64,000 nt of DNA, taken from NCBI RefSeq assembly GCF_006716865.1, contig NZ_VFPT01000002.1, forward strand, positions 124,001 to 188,000, given 5' to 3'. Positions 32,212 through 41,527 of the stretch are shown piece after piece. Numbering within the stretch: position 1 is the stretch's first letter; every line of letters starts with the position of its first letter. The stretch is from Roseinatronobacter monicus. Its GTDB lineage: Bacteria; Pseudomonadota; Alphaproteobacteria; Rhodobacterales; Rhodobacteraceae. Below the pieces are notes generated by a model that saw only the letters and a program-made list of their open reading frames with translations, did not search any database and was not told where the DNA came from. Position numbers and translations under genes: made by a program.

Positions 32212-35200
32212 ATGGCCAGAATGCGGATTCTTACCGCCATTGAACAATACGCGTTTGATCAACCACCCGTCTTTGATCACAAGGAACGCAAGCAGCTCCT
32301 GACTCTCCCCAAAGGGCTGATGGATATCGCAAAGGGCCTGCGCACGCCTGATAGTCAGATCGGCTTCCTGCTGATGTGTGGGTATTTCAAAGCCACAAAG
32401 CGGTTTTATCAGCCCCAGGATTTTCGCGACCGCGACATTGCAGCAGCAATACACCAGTTGAAATTGACTGAAAGCGCATTTGAACCGACCCAATATACGG
32501 AGACAACCCGCCTGCGTCACCAACGTCAAATTCTGGATTTCCATGGGTTTGCGCCGTTTGATCAAAGTGCGAGCTATGCCCTCGCTACCGAGGTCGCGAC
32601 AATGGCACGGATGCATCTCAAGCTGCGTCTGATCTTTGATCGCTGCGTGGACTTCTTGATCCAGCACCGTGTGCAGGTGCCATCCGCCTATCGGCTGAAT
32701 GATCTAATCCGCGCCGGTCTGCATGATCGCAAAGCAGAGCTGATTGCATTGATGGACAGTCAGTTACCCGCCGAAGCGCGGCACCTGCTCGATGATCTGT
32801 TCACGGCTCCTGACGATCAGAACCGGTATCGCCTGACCCTTCTGAAGAAACTGTCACAATCGACCAGCCCCTCAAGAATCAAAGAGGCCGTGGCCGATTT
32901 CGAGGTCCTGTCAGAGTTGCATGATCGGCTGGACGCCGTTCTCTCAATACTTGACCTTGGCACAGCCGGTATCCGGTATTTTGCAGGCAGTGTCCTGCGA
33001 TCGGAAATCTTCCAGATGCAGCGCCGGGAGCGAAACGACCGTCACATCCATGCAGCCGCCTTTGTCGCCCATCAGTTCTATCGCTGTCAGGATAACATAA
33101 TCGATCTCTGGTTCAGCGTGATGGCGTCGTTCAAGTCAGCGGCTTCTCGGGACTATCAGGAAGCCCTGGTGCAAGAACGCAAGGATCAGCAGCGGCAGAT
33201 CGGCATTGTCATTGAGGGTCTGGAGAGAGCCGTCTTCGGTGTTCTGCGGGATATCCGCAGCGTCATGGCCGCTGCCAACCTGTCAGACGCAGAAAAGATC
33301 ACTGCAACGCAGGCCCTTCTCGATCAAGGCAAGACAGACGATTTCAGCCGGCTCAAGGATGATCTGGCTGCAACTACCGGTGAAGCCGGTTGGCATGACA
33401 TTCTGGAAGCGCGATCTGTGAAGCTGCAAAATCGCCTCAGCCCCTTGCTGCGGGCACTCACCTTTATGCCATCCAGTCGGGCGGCAGCGTTGCTGGAGGC
33501 GGTTGATCACTTCAGAAACGATGGGGATTTGTCCGCCAACCACGCGCCAATGGGTTTTCTCGACGCTGAACAGCGGGCGGCTGTTATGCGAGGTGATGGC
33601 TCTTTCCGGGTATCGCTCTACAAGGTATTTCTGTTTCAGGCAGTCACCGCTGCTATCAAGTCCGGTGATCTGAATGTCGAACGCTCGTACAAATACCGGC
33701 CCATGGACGCCTATCTGATCGACAAGAACCGCTGGCACCGGGAAAAGGCCCGGCTGTTGGAACGCGCAGGTCTAACGGAGTTTGCTGCTCCTGAACCCAT
33801 TCTGGCGAGGCTGAATGCGGCACTCACGGAACAATACAAAGCAACCAACGATCGCGCGGCGGGTAATCCCCATCTCAAACTGCGCAAAGACGGTACATTC
33901 CACATTGCCACCCCGGCGCTTGATGCCCGCGACACTGATCCATTGGGCGATCTTTTTCCGCAGCGCCATGACGTGACACTCGCGCAGGTGCTGGAGACCG
34001 TCAACAATCACTGCAGCATGCTGCAATCATTCAAACACTGGCAGCAAACCCATGTACGACAGGCTACATCGCATCCCGCGTTGCTGGCTGGGATCATGGG
34101 ACTGGGCTGCGGGATCGGCGTGCGCAAGATGGCAAGGATATCGTCCAGCGTCACAGAAAGCGAACTGGATCACACCGTGAATTGGCGCTTCTCACTGGAA
34201 AACATCCGGGCGGCCAATGATGCCGTGCTCAAGGCCATGGATGAAATGGAGTTGCCGAATCTTTATCGCCAAACACGGGATCAGCTCCATACCGCAAGTG
34301 ACGGTCAAAAGTTCGTGGTGCGCGGCGACAGCCTGCATGCCAGCCGATCATTCAAGTACTTCGGGCAAGGTCAGGGGGTCAGCGCCTACACCTTTGTCGA
34401 CGAGCGCAACTTCCTCTGGCATTCCTTGATGATCAGCGCCGCAGATCGCGAAAGCGCCTATGTGATCGACGGGCTCATGCACAACGACGTCGTGAAAAGC
34501 GATATTCATTCCACCGACAGCCATGGGTACACGGAAGCTGTCTTCGGGCTGACCCATCTGCTTGGGTTTTCATTTGCCCCACGTATCAAAGGCATCGGCA
34601 AACAGACCCTCTATATCTTCAAACCAAAAAACCAGGCCGATCCCGACTGGGTCATCCGACCGGACAAGACCATCAATGAGGACGCCATTCGCGACAACTG
34701 GGATGATCTTCTGCGCCTCGTGGCCACCATCAAACTCAAGGAAAACACCGCCTCCGATATTTTCCGGCGGCTGAATTCCTACTCGCGCCAGCATGCCTTA
34801 TACCAGACCCTGAAAGCCTTTGGGCAGATCATCAAATCCCTCTTCATTCTGCGCTATGTCGATGGGCTGGCGCTCCGACAGGCCATCGAAAAACAGCTCA
34901 ACAAGGTCGAACTCGCCAACCGTTTCACCCGCGCTGTGGCAGTCGGAAACCCACGCGAATACACCCAGACCGAAAAGGAAGAACAGGAGATCGCAGAGGG
35001 CTGTAACCGGCTGATCCGGAACTCCATCATCTGCTGGAATTATCTTTACCTCACCAGACAGGTCGAAAAGGCACCGGACGTCGGGGCCAGGGAAATTCTG
35101 CTGCGCCTGATTGCAGCCCACTCCCCCATGTCATGGGCTCACATCAACATGCTCGGCGAGTACGACTTCTCAGAAGAAAAGCTCCGCGACACGCTCGGTA

Positions 35201-35226
35201 TCCTGCCCCCGAAAAAAGCAGCGTAG
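32212..35226 (+). CDS. tnpA: Tn3-family transposase
   Basis: A 1004-aa protein from ATG 32212, preceded by TTGGAGTGACC; the longer open frame upstream reads through the IS630 element. It has an N-terminal DUF4158-type DNA-binding domain (ILTAIEQYAFDQPPVFDH), a long helical middle and a C-terminal DDE_Tnp_Tn3 domain (FVDERNFLWHSLMISAADRESAYVIDGLMHND, STDSHGYTEAVFGLTHLLGFSFAPRIK, NRLIRNSIICWNYLYLT). Length and motifs are complete. It catalyses replicative transposition of the 38-bp-ended element and could also act on copy B. Confidence 0.95.
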   Translation: MARMRILTAIEQYAFDQPPVFDHKERKQLLTLPKGLMDIAKGLRTPDSQIGFLLMCGYFKATKRFYQPQDFRDRDIAAAIHQLKLTESAFEPTQYTETTRLRHQRQILDFHGFAPFDQSASYALATEVATMARMHLKLRLIFDRCVDFLIQHRVQVPSAYRLNDLIRAGLHDRKAELIALMDSQLPAEARHLLDDLFTAPDDQNRYRLTLLKKLSQSTSPSRIKEAVADFEVLSELHDRLDAVLSILDLGTAGIRYFAGSVLRSEIFQMQRRERNDRHIHAAAFVAHQFYRCQDNIIDLWFSVMASFKSAASRDYQEALVQERKDQQRQIGIVIEGLERAVFGVLRDIRSVMAAANLSDAEKITATQALLDQGKTDDFSRLKDDLAATTGEAGWHDILEARSVKLQNRLSPLLRALTFMPSSRAAALLEAVDHFRNDGDLSANHAPMGFLDAEQRAAVMRGDGSFRVSLYKVFLFQAVTAAIKSGDLNVERSYKYRPMDAYLIDKNRWHREKARLLERAGLTEFAAPEPILARLNAALTEQYKATNDRAAGNPHLKLRKDGTFHIATPALDARDTDPLGDLFPQRHDVTLAQVLETVNNHCSMLQSFKHWQQTHVRQATSHPALLAGIMGLGCGIGVRKMARISSSVTESELDHTVNWRFSLENIRAANDAVLKAMDEMELPNLYRQTRDQLHTASDGQKFVVRGDSLHASRSFKYFGQGQGVSAYTFVDERNFLWHSLMISAADRESAYVIDGLMHNDVVKSDIHSTDSHGYTEAVFGLTHLLGFSFAPRIKGIGKQTLYIFKPKNQADPDWVIRPDKTINEDAIRDNWDDLLRLVATIKLKENTASDIFRRLNSYSRQHALYQTLKAFGQIIKSLFILRYVDGLALRQAIEKQLNKVELANRFTRAVAVGNPREYTQTEKEEQEIAEGCNRLIRNSIICWNYLYLTRQVEKAPDVGAREILLRLIAAHSPMSWAHINMLGEYDFSEEKLRDTLGILPPKKAA

Positions 35227-36173
35227 AAATGAAGTGAAAACAGGAGGACCAAAATCAACGAAAAGCGCATGAATGCAGGTCAACGCAGAAATTCCTGTGG
35301 TGGGTTACGTACCTTTGTTGGTATGAACCCGACTGGCCGCTGATCCTCCTACTCTGGACAACGGGCCTCCTGGTCGCATCGCAATTTGCCAAAGTGACCC
35401 TGACGCTGGACAGCTTGAAGTTAATCTATGCCGGTGCGCCAGTCGCCTATGCGGTGTCCGGTGTGGCGGTAGTGGGAATCTTGGGCGGGGCCATGGCGGG
35501 GTTCGTGGTGGCGCGGTTTGGACTGCGCCATGCAGTGCTCTGGGCCTGTGGGCTCTCGGCATTGCTGGCGCTGGCTCAAGGGCTGGAACTGCCGTTCTGG
35601 GCCTATATGACCCTGCGGATCGCTGAAGGGGTCGGGCATTTGCTGTTTGTCGTTGCCTTGCCGACCCTGATGGCCTCGCGGGCGCGCAAGACAGACAAAA
35701 GCGTGGTTATGGGACTTTGGGGCACGTTTTTCGGCGTCGGCTATGCGCTGATGGCGGTAGTTGTGCCGCCGGTAGAGGCTTGGGGCGGGCTGCAGGCGGT
35801 GTTTGTCGGCCACGGGCTTTTGCTTGTTGCGGTGTTTCCCTTGCTGTGGTGGGCCTTGCCGCGTGGCATCATGGCAGAGCGCACGCCTGTGCCCAACCCT
35901 GTCGAGATCCACCGCCGGATCTATACCAACCCGCGGCTGGCCGCATCGGGGCTGGGCCATGGCACCTACACGGCGCTCTTTATCGCCCTGGTGGCGTTTT
36001 TACCTGCCGCAATGGGGGCCGCGTGGCTTCTGATGGTGCTGCCGGTAGCCAATCTGCTGGGTACCTTTGCTGCGGGTTTTCTGTATGCGCCGTCTGCGTC
36101 CCATTGATTTGAGGTCTTTCGCCATTTCTGTCTCGGGCCGATAAATCTCTGACTGATATTGTTGGAGGATGCT

Positions 36174-36632
36174 ATGGCGGATGGAAGTGGATTCGATGGA
36201 CGGCTGGGGCTCGTTGAGCCTGTTCGGGGCAACCGTCGTTGGCCAGATGATGTGAAAGCGCAGATTGTGGCAGAGAGTTTTCAACCTGGTGCGCGCGTTG
36301 TGGACGTTGCGAAACGCTATGACATTGTCCCACATCAGTTGTCAGATTGGCGGCGGATGGCGCGTGATGGCAAATTGGTTCTGCCTGCGGATGTCATGAC
36401 AGCAGTCAGTGATGCAACCCTGTCAGCCGATAAGTCTGAGCCTGCATTTGTGCCATTGGAAGTTGCAATGACACGACAGGGCGCTGGCAGCATGTCAGGG
36501 TACGGTGAACGCGACGAGACGTGTGATGAGATAACGGTGACGATTGGATCTGATGTCATTATCCGCGTTCCGGCCAGTGCTGCTGTGGCGCGCGCGGCTG
36601 AATTGATCCGTTTGGTGCGGGGGGTGTCGTGA
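36174..36632 (+). CDS. tnpA: IS66 accessory protein TnpA
   Basis: A 152-aa protein. The start at 36174 is favoured by GGAGGA five bases upstream. HTH_Tnp_1-like domain (RWPDDVKAQIVAESFQPGARVVDVAKRYDIVPHQLSDWRR). It ends with a GTGA overlap to tnpB. Needed for IS66 transposition; exact role unclear. Confidence 0.9.
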   Translation: MADGSGFDGRLGLVEPVRGNRRWPDDVKAQIVAESFQPGARVVDVAKRYDIVPHQLSDWRRMARDGKLVLPADVMTAVSDATLSADKSEPAFVPLEVAMTRQGAGSMSGYGERDETCDEITVTIGSDVIIRVPASAAVARAAELIRLVRGVS

Positions 36633-36982
36633 TTGTTGCAGGGCAGCGACTGCCGATTGTGATTGCGACAAAACCAGTGGACTTCCGTCGGGGACATGAC
36701 GGTCTGGCCGCTACAGTGCAAAACGAACTGGGGTTGGATCCGCATTCTGGCCTGACGGTGGTGTTCCGCTCCAAGCGTGGTGACAGGTTGAAAATCCTGC
36801 TCTGGGATGGCACCGGACTGGTGCTGATTTACAAGCGGTTGGAGATTTCCAACTTCGTCTGGCCCAAAATCCAGGACGGCGTCATGCAGCTGTCTCGGGC
36901 TCAGTACGAGGCTCTGTTCGAAGGTCTGGATTGGCGACAAATGGTGCCCAAACGGGTTGCTCCGCCGACTGCGGCAGGATAA
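36629..36982 (+). CDS. tnpB: IS66 accessory protein TnpB
   Basis: A 117-aa protein beginning with GTG inside the tnpA stop. Typical IS66 Orf2 motifs: KPVDFRRGHDGLAATVQ, VVFRSKRGDRLKILLWDGTGLVLIYKRLE. Part of the three-gene IS66 set. Confidence 0.93.
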   Translation: MIVAGQRLPIVIATKPVDFRRGHDGLAATVQNELGLDPHSGLTVVFRSKRGDRLKILLWDGTGLVLIYKRLEISNFVWPKIQDGVMQLSRAQYEALFEGLDWRQMVPKRVAPPTAAG

Positions 36983-37045
36983 CTAATACACTGATTATAG
37001 TGTTATTTTGCTGGCCATTTCTGACGTTTCTTGGTAGAAATGGTC

Positions 37046-38728
37046 ATGTCAAAACTACTCGATCTCAGCCGATTTCCTGACTTGCCGTCCGAGGTCATCA
37101 AGGCCCTCGAGACGCAGCAAGCAGCGCTCGAAAAGGCCCAGTTCGAGGTCACTGTTGAGCGTGCAGCACGTCTGCATCATCAGGCGGAAGCCGAAGAAAA
37201 AGGTGCGCTGGTTGTCACGTTGACCGCGCTGGTCGAGAAGCTGGAAAGTCAGGTGGCCGACTACCGGCGCACAAAATTCGGACCCAAATCCGAAAAGCTG
37301 ACCCCTGATCAGCTGGAGCTGGCACTCGAAGATCAAGAGACCGCCATCGCCGAGACGCAGGCGGAAATCGAGGCTGTTCAGGCCGCGCTCGAGAAAAAAT
37401 CCCAAAACAAGAGCAAGGCTCCGCGCAAACCACGCAAGCCTCGCGCCCTTCCAGAGGGCTTGCCCCGGGTCGAGCGCGTGATTGAACCCGACAGCATCGC
37501 GTGTCCATGTGGTTGCGGCGATATGGTCAAGATCGGAGAGGATCGCTCGGAGCGGCTGGATATCATTCCCGCCCAGTACCAAGTCATCGTCACCGTGCGT
37601 CCAAAGTATGCCTGCCCGAAAGGCCGCACGGGCGTGACCCAAGCCAAAGCTCCTGCGCATCTATTGGAAAACAGCTGGCCGACCGAAGCCTTGCTGGCCC
37701 ATATCAGTGTAGCCAAATTCTGTGACTTCAACCCTTTGAACCGGCAATCCGTAGCAATGGCCCGCAATGGCGCCCCAATTGATCGCGCCGTCCTGTCAGA
37801 TTGGATGGGACGCACAGGGGCACTGCTTGCCCCTGTGGTCGATCACATGGCGATGGTTCTGCTTAAGGGCAGCACGCGGCTTTACGTCGATGAAACAACA
37901 GCGCCAGTACTTGATCCTGGTCGCGGCCAAACCAAGACGGGATATTTCTGGGCCGTGCTGCGAGATGATCGTGGTTGGAGCGGATCATCCCCACCTGGTG
38001 TCGTGTTCCACTATCGACCCGGGCGAAAGGGGGAATACGCGGCAGAAATCCTCAACGGCTTCAACGGCACAATCCAGGTTGATGCCTATGGCGGGTATAG
38101 CGCATTGGCGACGCCCAAGCGGGTGGGTGGCAAGCCCTTGAAACTGGCCTATTGCTGGTCGCATGGGCGAAGAGCCTTGATTAAAGCCCAGCCGAAAGCG
38201 GGATCGCCCATCGTTGATGAGGCTCTGGTGCGAATTGCAGCCCTATATAAGATTGAGGCCGAAATCCGAGGGGCGCCACCCGAGCAGCGTAGGGCCGTCC
38301 GGCAGGATCAATCCCGTCCACTGGTCGATAAATTCTTTGCCTGGCTCAATGCCCAAGCCGGCCGGGTGTCGCGCAAGTCCGAACTGGGCAAGGCTCTGGC
38401 CTATATGCTCAGCCGACAGGATGGCTTTTGCCTCTTTCTCGAGGACGGTCATGTGGACATGGATTCCAACCTGGTCGAAAACGCGATCAGAACCCCCGCA
38501 ATGACAAGGCGCAACACACTTTTTGCAGGTCACGATGACGGTGCCCGTTCTTGGGCGCGCTTCGCGAGCCTGATCGGAACTTGTCGCATGAATGGCGTCG
38601 AGCCATACGCCTATCTACATGACCTATACACAAAGCTGGCCAATGGGCATCTCGAAAAAGATATCGATGCTTTGATGCCATGGGCCTATGCTGCCGCCTC
38701 ACAAAGGAGCTCGCCCGGGACTCCCTGA
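37046..38728 (+). CDS. tnpC: IS66 transposase TnpC
   Basis: A protein of about 560 aa with an N-terminal leucine-zipper coiled coil (residues 20-120), a Lys/Arg linker and a zinc-finger-like segment (ACPCGCGDM...YACPKGR). The DDE_Tnp_IS66 core shows LYVDETTAPVLDPGRGQTKTG, IQVDAYGGYSAL and NLVENAIRTPAMTRRNTLFAG. The start at 37046 (MSKLLDL) is one of several close ATGs. Intact. Confidence 0.93.
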   Translation: MSKLLDLSRFPDLPSEVIKALETQQAALEKAQFEVTVERAARLHHQAEAEEKGALVVTLTALVEKLESQVADYRRTKFGPKSEKLTPDQLELALEDQETAIAETQAEIEAVQAALEKKSQNKSKAPRKPRKPRALPEGLPRVERVIEPDSIACPCGCGDMVKIGEDRSERLDIIPAQYQVIVTVRPKYACPKGRTGVTQAKAPAHLLENSWPTEALLAHISVAKFCDFNPLNRQSVAMARNGAPIDRAVLSDWMGRTGALLAPVVDHMAMVLLKGSTRLYVDETTAPVLDPGRGQTKTGYFWAVLRDDRGWSGSSPPGVVFHYRPGRKGEYAAEILNGFNGTIQVDAYGGYSALATPKRVGGKPLKLAYCWSHGRRALIKAQPKAGSPIVDEALVRIAALYKIEAEIRGAPPEQRRAVRQDQSRPLVDKFFAWLNAQAGRVSRKSELGKALAYMLSRQDGFCLFLEDGHVDMDSNLVENAIRTPAMTRRNTLFAGHDDGARSWARFASLIGTCRMNGVEPYAYLHDLYTKLANGHLEKDIDALMPWAYAAASQRSSPGTP

Positions 38729-39205
38729 CGAGCTCAAAAACGCGCCAACCCAAAGCATGTCAACCCGCGCGCATCGAAAAAAACAATGGGTCAGAAACGG
38801 CGCATACGGTTTTCTTGCCCGCCATGTGGCCGCACCGCGCATTGTGGTCTGGGGGTTTGGTATTTCGGCGCTACTTTTCGCAGCGATGGCGGTGAGCGGC
38901 CTCCCCACCCTAGCAGTGCTTGCATTCTTGGCCACAGGCGTCGTGGCGGGGGGTAATTTTGCTGCTATACCCCTGCTGAACAACGCCCCGCGTGATCAGG
39001 CATTGGCCAACGGGGCTATGGCGCAACTGGGCAATGTCGGAACATTCAGCGGCACGCCGCTCTTTGCGTTGGTGGCGGGCAGCCTGTGGGGACTGGCGGG
39101 CCTATCGATTGCCATCTGTATCTTTGGTGTGATTGTCGCCGGATATGTCTATCGCATGGCGGGTCGTGTTTAGTCTTCCTTCAGTTCGCGCAACGTTTTG
39201 AGAAA

Positions 39206-39457
39206 TCATAGGTCTACGCATCGCAACTTGCTAGCAGTCTCTGGCTGACCAAGGTTCCCGTGTGCTGTACCAATGGCCGAAAGCATGTCCGAGAAAAGGA
39301 TCATGCTGACCGCTTCCATTTCAGGCAAGCGGGACGAAGCGTCACGCCCTGCCATTCCCTGTCGCCCTACACCGCGCTCAGAGGATGCGGGCATAATATG
39401 CGCAGCTTTCATCAGAACTGCGGCCACTCTCAGTGCATTGCCAAAGGTGACCAGAGT
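39206..39457 (-). other. Unassigned stretch with an open frame after the sugar ABC operon
   Basis: A leftward frame (about 80 codons, ending CVDL at 39206) follows the ABC ATPase gene without a clear start signal. Its sequence (AVLMKAAHIMPASSERGVGRQG, MILFSDMLSAIGTAHG) has protein-like composition but matches no family I know. It may be the end of a lost operon gene. Confidence 0.25.
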
Positions 39458-40624
39458 TCAGGCGGCAGAGGTTTCCGTGACCTGCCAAACCCCTTCCCGA
39501 TCAATCATCGAGAACAGCCGCGCTCCGCTTGCGCTGTCAAAAACATGCACGCGTGCGTCCTGCCTCGACAGGACAGTGGTTCTTGTGCCTTCAGGCAATG
39601 AAACATGGGTTTCGCGGTGCAAAATCCGCAGCCCTTCAGGCTTGAGATCGACCGTATACAGCGTTTCCGACCCGAGCGGCTCTGCCGTAAGGCACACCCC
39701 TGAGGCCAGCCCATCAGCGGCTTCCGTTCCAGGCGCGAGCCTGACATCTTCGGGCCGGATGCCCAGCGTGATTTTCTGCTCTGGTCCGGACAGGCGCGCA
39801 GCAAGCGCTGCTGCCACGTCTCCAGACAAAGCCAGCTTCCAGCCATCGCCCTGAAGCGAGACATTCCCCCCAGACGCGGTGGCGGTTCCCGGCATCAGGT
39901 TCATGGCAGGGCTGCCGATGGTGCGCGCCACAGCCATGTCGGCTGGCAGCAGATAGACATCCTGCGGTGTGCCAATCTGTGCAATATTGCCACCAGACAT
40001 GACCACAATCCGGTCGCCCATGGTCATCGCCTCGACCTGATCATGGGTGACATAAAGCGCGGTCGAACCAACACGGCGCTGAATGCGCTTCAATTCGGAC
40101 CGCATGACCACACGCAAGCGCGCATCAAGGTTCGACAATGGCTCGTCCAGCAGCAGAACATCGGGGTTACGCACGATGGCGCGACCTAGGCTGACGCGCT
40201 GCTGCTGGCCGCCCGACAGACCGTCGGGCGTCTTGTCCAGATGCGCAGACAACTCGAGCATCTCAGCTACCTCGGTCACGCGGCGCCGGATTTCATCACG
40301 TGCAACGCCAGACGATTCCAGCGGAAAGGCAATGTTCTGGAACGTGGTCTTGTGTGGGTAAAGCGCGAAATTCTGGAACACCAGCGCCACGCCGCGCTTG
40401 GCCGGATGCAAGTCGTTGACCCGCTTGTCGCCCACCAGAATTTCGCCATCTGAAATCCTCTCCAGCCCTGCCACCATCCTCAGGGTGGTGGTCTTGCCGC
40501 AACCAGATGCACCGACCAGAACCATCAATTCACCCGGTTCAATCCGGAAATTAATCCCCTTCACAGCATGAATGTCACCCGGATAGGTTTTCCACAGATC
40601 GCGCGCTTCCACAGCTTTCGTCAT
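39458..40624 (-). CDS. Sugar ABC transporter ATP-binding protein (UgpC/MalK type)
   Basis: A 388-aa ATPase with Walker A GASGCGKTT (about residue 38), Q-loop LVFQNFALYPHKT, signature LSGGQQQRVSLGRAI, Walker B VLLLDEPLSNLDARLR, switch VTHDQVEAMTM and a C-terminal TOBE/OB domain (ITLGIRPEDVRL) of the MalK type. It energises the permease pair encoded just upstream. Last gene of the operon, 3 bp after the second permease gene. Confidence 0.93.
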   Translation of the reverse strand: MTKAVEARDLWKTYPGDIHAVKGINFRIEPGELMVLVGASGCGKTTTLRMVAGLERISDGEILVGDKRVNDLHPAKRGVALVFQNFALYPHKTTFQNIAFPLESSGVARDEIRRRVTEVAEMLELSAHLDKTPDGLSGGQQQRVSLGRAIVRNPDVLLLDEPLSNLDARLRVVMRSELKRIQRRVGSTALYVTHDQVEAMTMGDRIVVMSGGNIAQIGTPQDVYLLPADMAVARTIGSPAMNLMPGTATASGGNVSLQGDGWKLALSGDVAAALAARLSGPEQKITLGIRPEDVRLAPGTEAADGLASGVCLTAEPLGSETLYTVDLKPEGLRILHRETHVSLPEGTRTTVLSRQDARVHVFDSASGARLFSMIDREGVWQVTETSAA

Positions 40625-40627
40625 GTC

Positions 40628-41518
40628 TTATCCCTTAGAGCCGCTGACCGCCACGCCGCGGACCAGATGTTTTTGCCCGATGATGAACATCAGCACCAAG
40701 GGCAATATCGAGATGAGAACCGCTGACATCAGCAGGTTCCAGAGCACTGTTTCCTGGTCGGAGAAATCAGCGAGTGCTGTCTGGATCACCTTCATATCCG
40801 AGGTCGAGGTCATGACCAGCGGGATCAAAAACTCGTTCCAGACAGCGGTGAAATTGAACATGGCTATCACCGCCAGCGCAGGGGCTGCCAGCGGCAGATA
40901 GATCTTCCAGAAGATTGCAAATTCATGCGCGCCGTCCATGCGCGCAGCCTCGACCAGATTGTCGGGCAACATCTTCATGAAGGAGGTCATGAGATACGTG
41001 CCATAGGCCGTGGCCAGAAACGGCAAGATCATGGAGGGATAGGTGTTCAGGATACCAAAGCCGCCCGAGCCGAAAAGGTCATTCCCCCCCGCCAGCGGAA
41101 AGCTGCGGAACATGATGAACAGCGGAATAATTGTCACATGCACCGGGACCATCAGTGTTGCCAGGATCAGCAGGAACATGGTCGTGCGCCCCGGAAAGCG
41201 CATCTTGGCAAAGGCATAGCCTGCCAGCCCGTCAATGAACACAATTCCGATGGTCGAGATTGTGGCGATCATAAAGGTGTTCCACATCGCGCGCCCGAAA
41301 TTCGTGACCTCAAACACGCGCGCAAAATTGTCCCAGCGGATCGTGTCGGGCACGAGCACCGGGGGCCAGGCGAACACCTCTGCAGGGCTGGAAAGGGCCA
41401 ATACAAGGATCATCACGAAAGGTGCAAGAATGACGCCTGAGAGCGCGATCAACGCCATATAGACCAGTGTGCGGCGCGTGTTGCGAACAAGGGGCGGGGA
41501 ATAATCCAGATCGCTCAT
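40628..41518 (-). CDS. Carbohydrate ABC transporter permease (MalG type)
   Basis: A 296-aa protein with six transmembrane helices and the EAA loop EAARMDGAHEFAIFWKIYLPLAAPAL that contacts the ATPase. It has the N-terminal RRTLVYMALIALSGVILAPFVMIL helix typical of MalG-type subunits. Lies 9 bp after the MalF-type gene. Confidence 0.92.
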   Translation of the reverse strand: MSDLDYSPPLVRNTRRTLVYMALIALSGVILAPFVMILVLALSSPAEVFAWPPVLVPDTIRWDNFARVFEVTNFGRAMWNTFMIATISTIGIVFIDGLAGYAFAKMRFPGRTTMFLLILATLMVPVHVTIIPLFIMFRSFPLAGGNDLFGSGGFGILNTYPSMILPFLATAYGTYLMTSFMKMLPDNLVEAARMDGAHEFAIFWKIYLPLAAPALAVIAMFNFTAVWNEFLIPLVMTSTSDMKVIQTALADFSDQETVLWNLLMSAVLISILPLVLMFIIGQKHLVRGVAVSGSKG

Positions 41519-41527
41519 GAGGCCCTT

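Larger units (their letters stand above)
26657..35330. mobile_element. Tn3-family transposon, copy A (loaded with IS630 elements)
   Basis: Ends are 38-bp inverted repeats, GGGTCCATCCCAACAAAGGT... at 26657 and GGGTTCATACCAACAAAGGT... (reverse complement) at 35330. Contents: tnpR leftward, tnpA rightward, and between them four IS630-type insertions that have inflated the element from about 3.9 kb to 8.7 kb. The flanking 5-mers (AAATC left, GACTG right) do not match. Almost identical to copy B at 57194-62530, which lies in the opposite orientation. Confidence 0.92.
36083..38808 (+). mobile_element. Complete IS66-family element (2726 bp)
   Basis: Terminal repeats GTATGCGCCGT (36083) and ACGGCGCATAC (to 38808) enclose tnpA, tnpB and tnpC. 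Perfect 8-bp target duplication GGTTTTCT at 36075-36082 and 38809-38816. A truncated relative is at 12143-12684. Confidence 0.95.
35331..39173 (+). pseudogene. MFS transporter broken by Tn3 and IS66
   Basis: First part 35331-36082 begins DWPLILLLWTTGLLV directly at the Tn3 end, so only a few N-terminal residues are missing. It carries seven or eight helices, with AGFVVARFGLRHAVLW. The gene is then interrupted by IS66 (36083-38808) and resumes in frame after removal of IS66 and one 8-bp target copy (GTFAAGFLARHVAAP), running to a stop at 39173. Without insertions it would be a 12-helix MFS protein of about 370-390 aa. Its substrate cannot be inferred. Confidence 0.9.
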
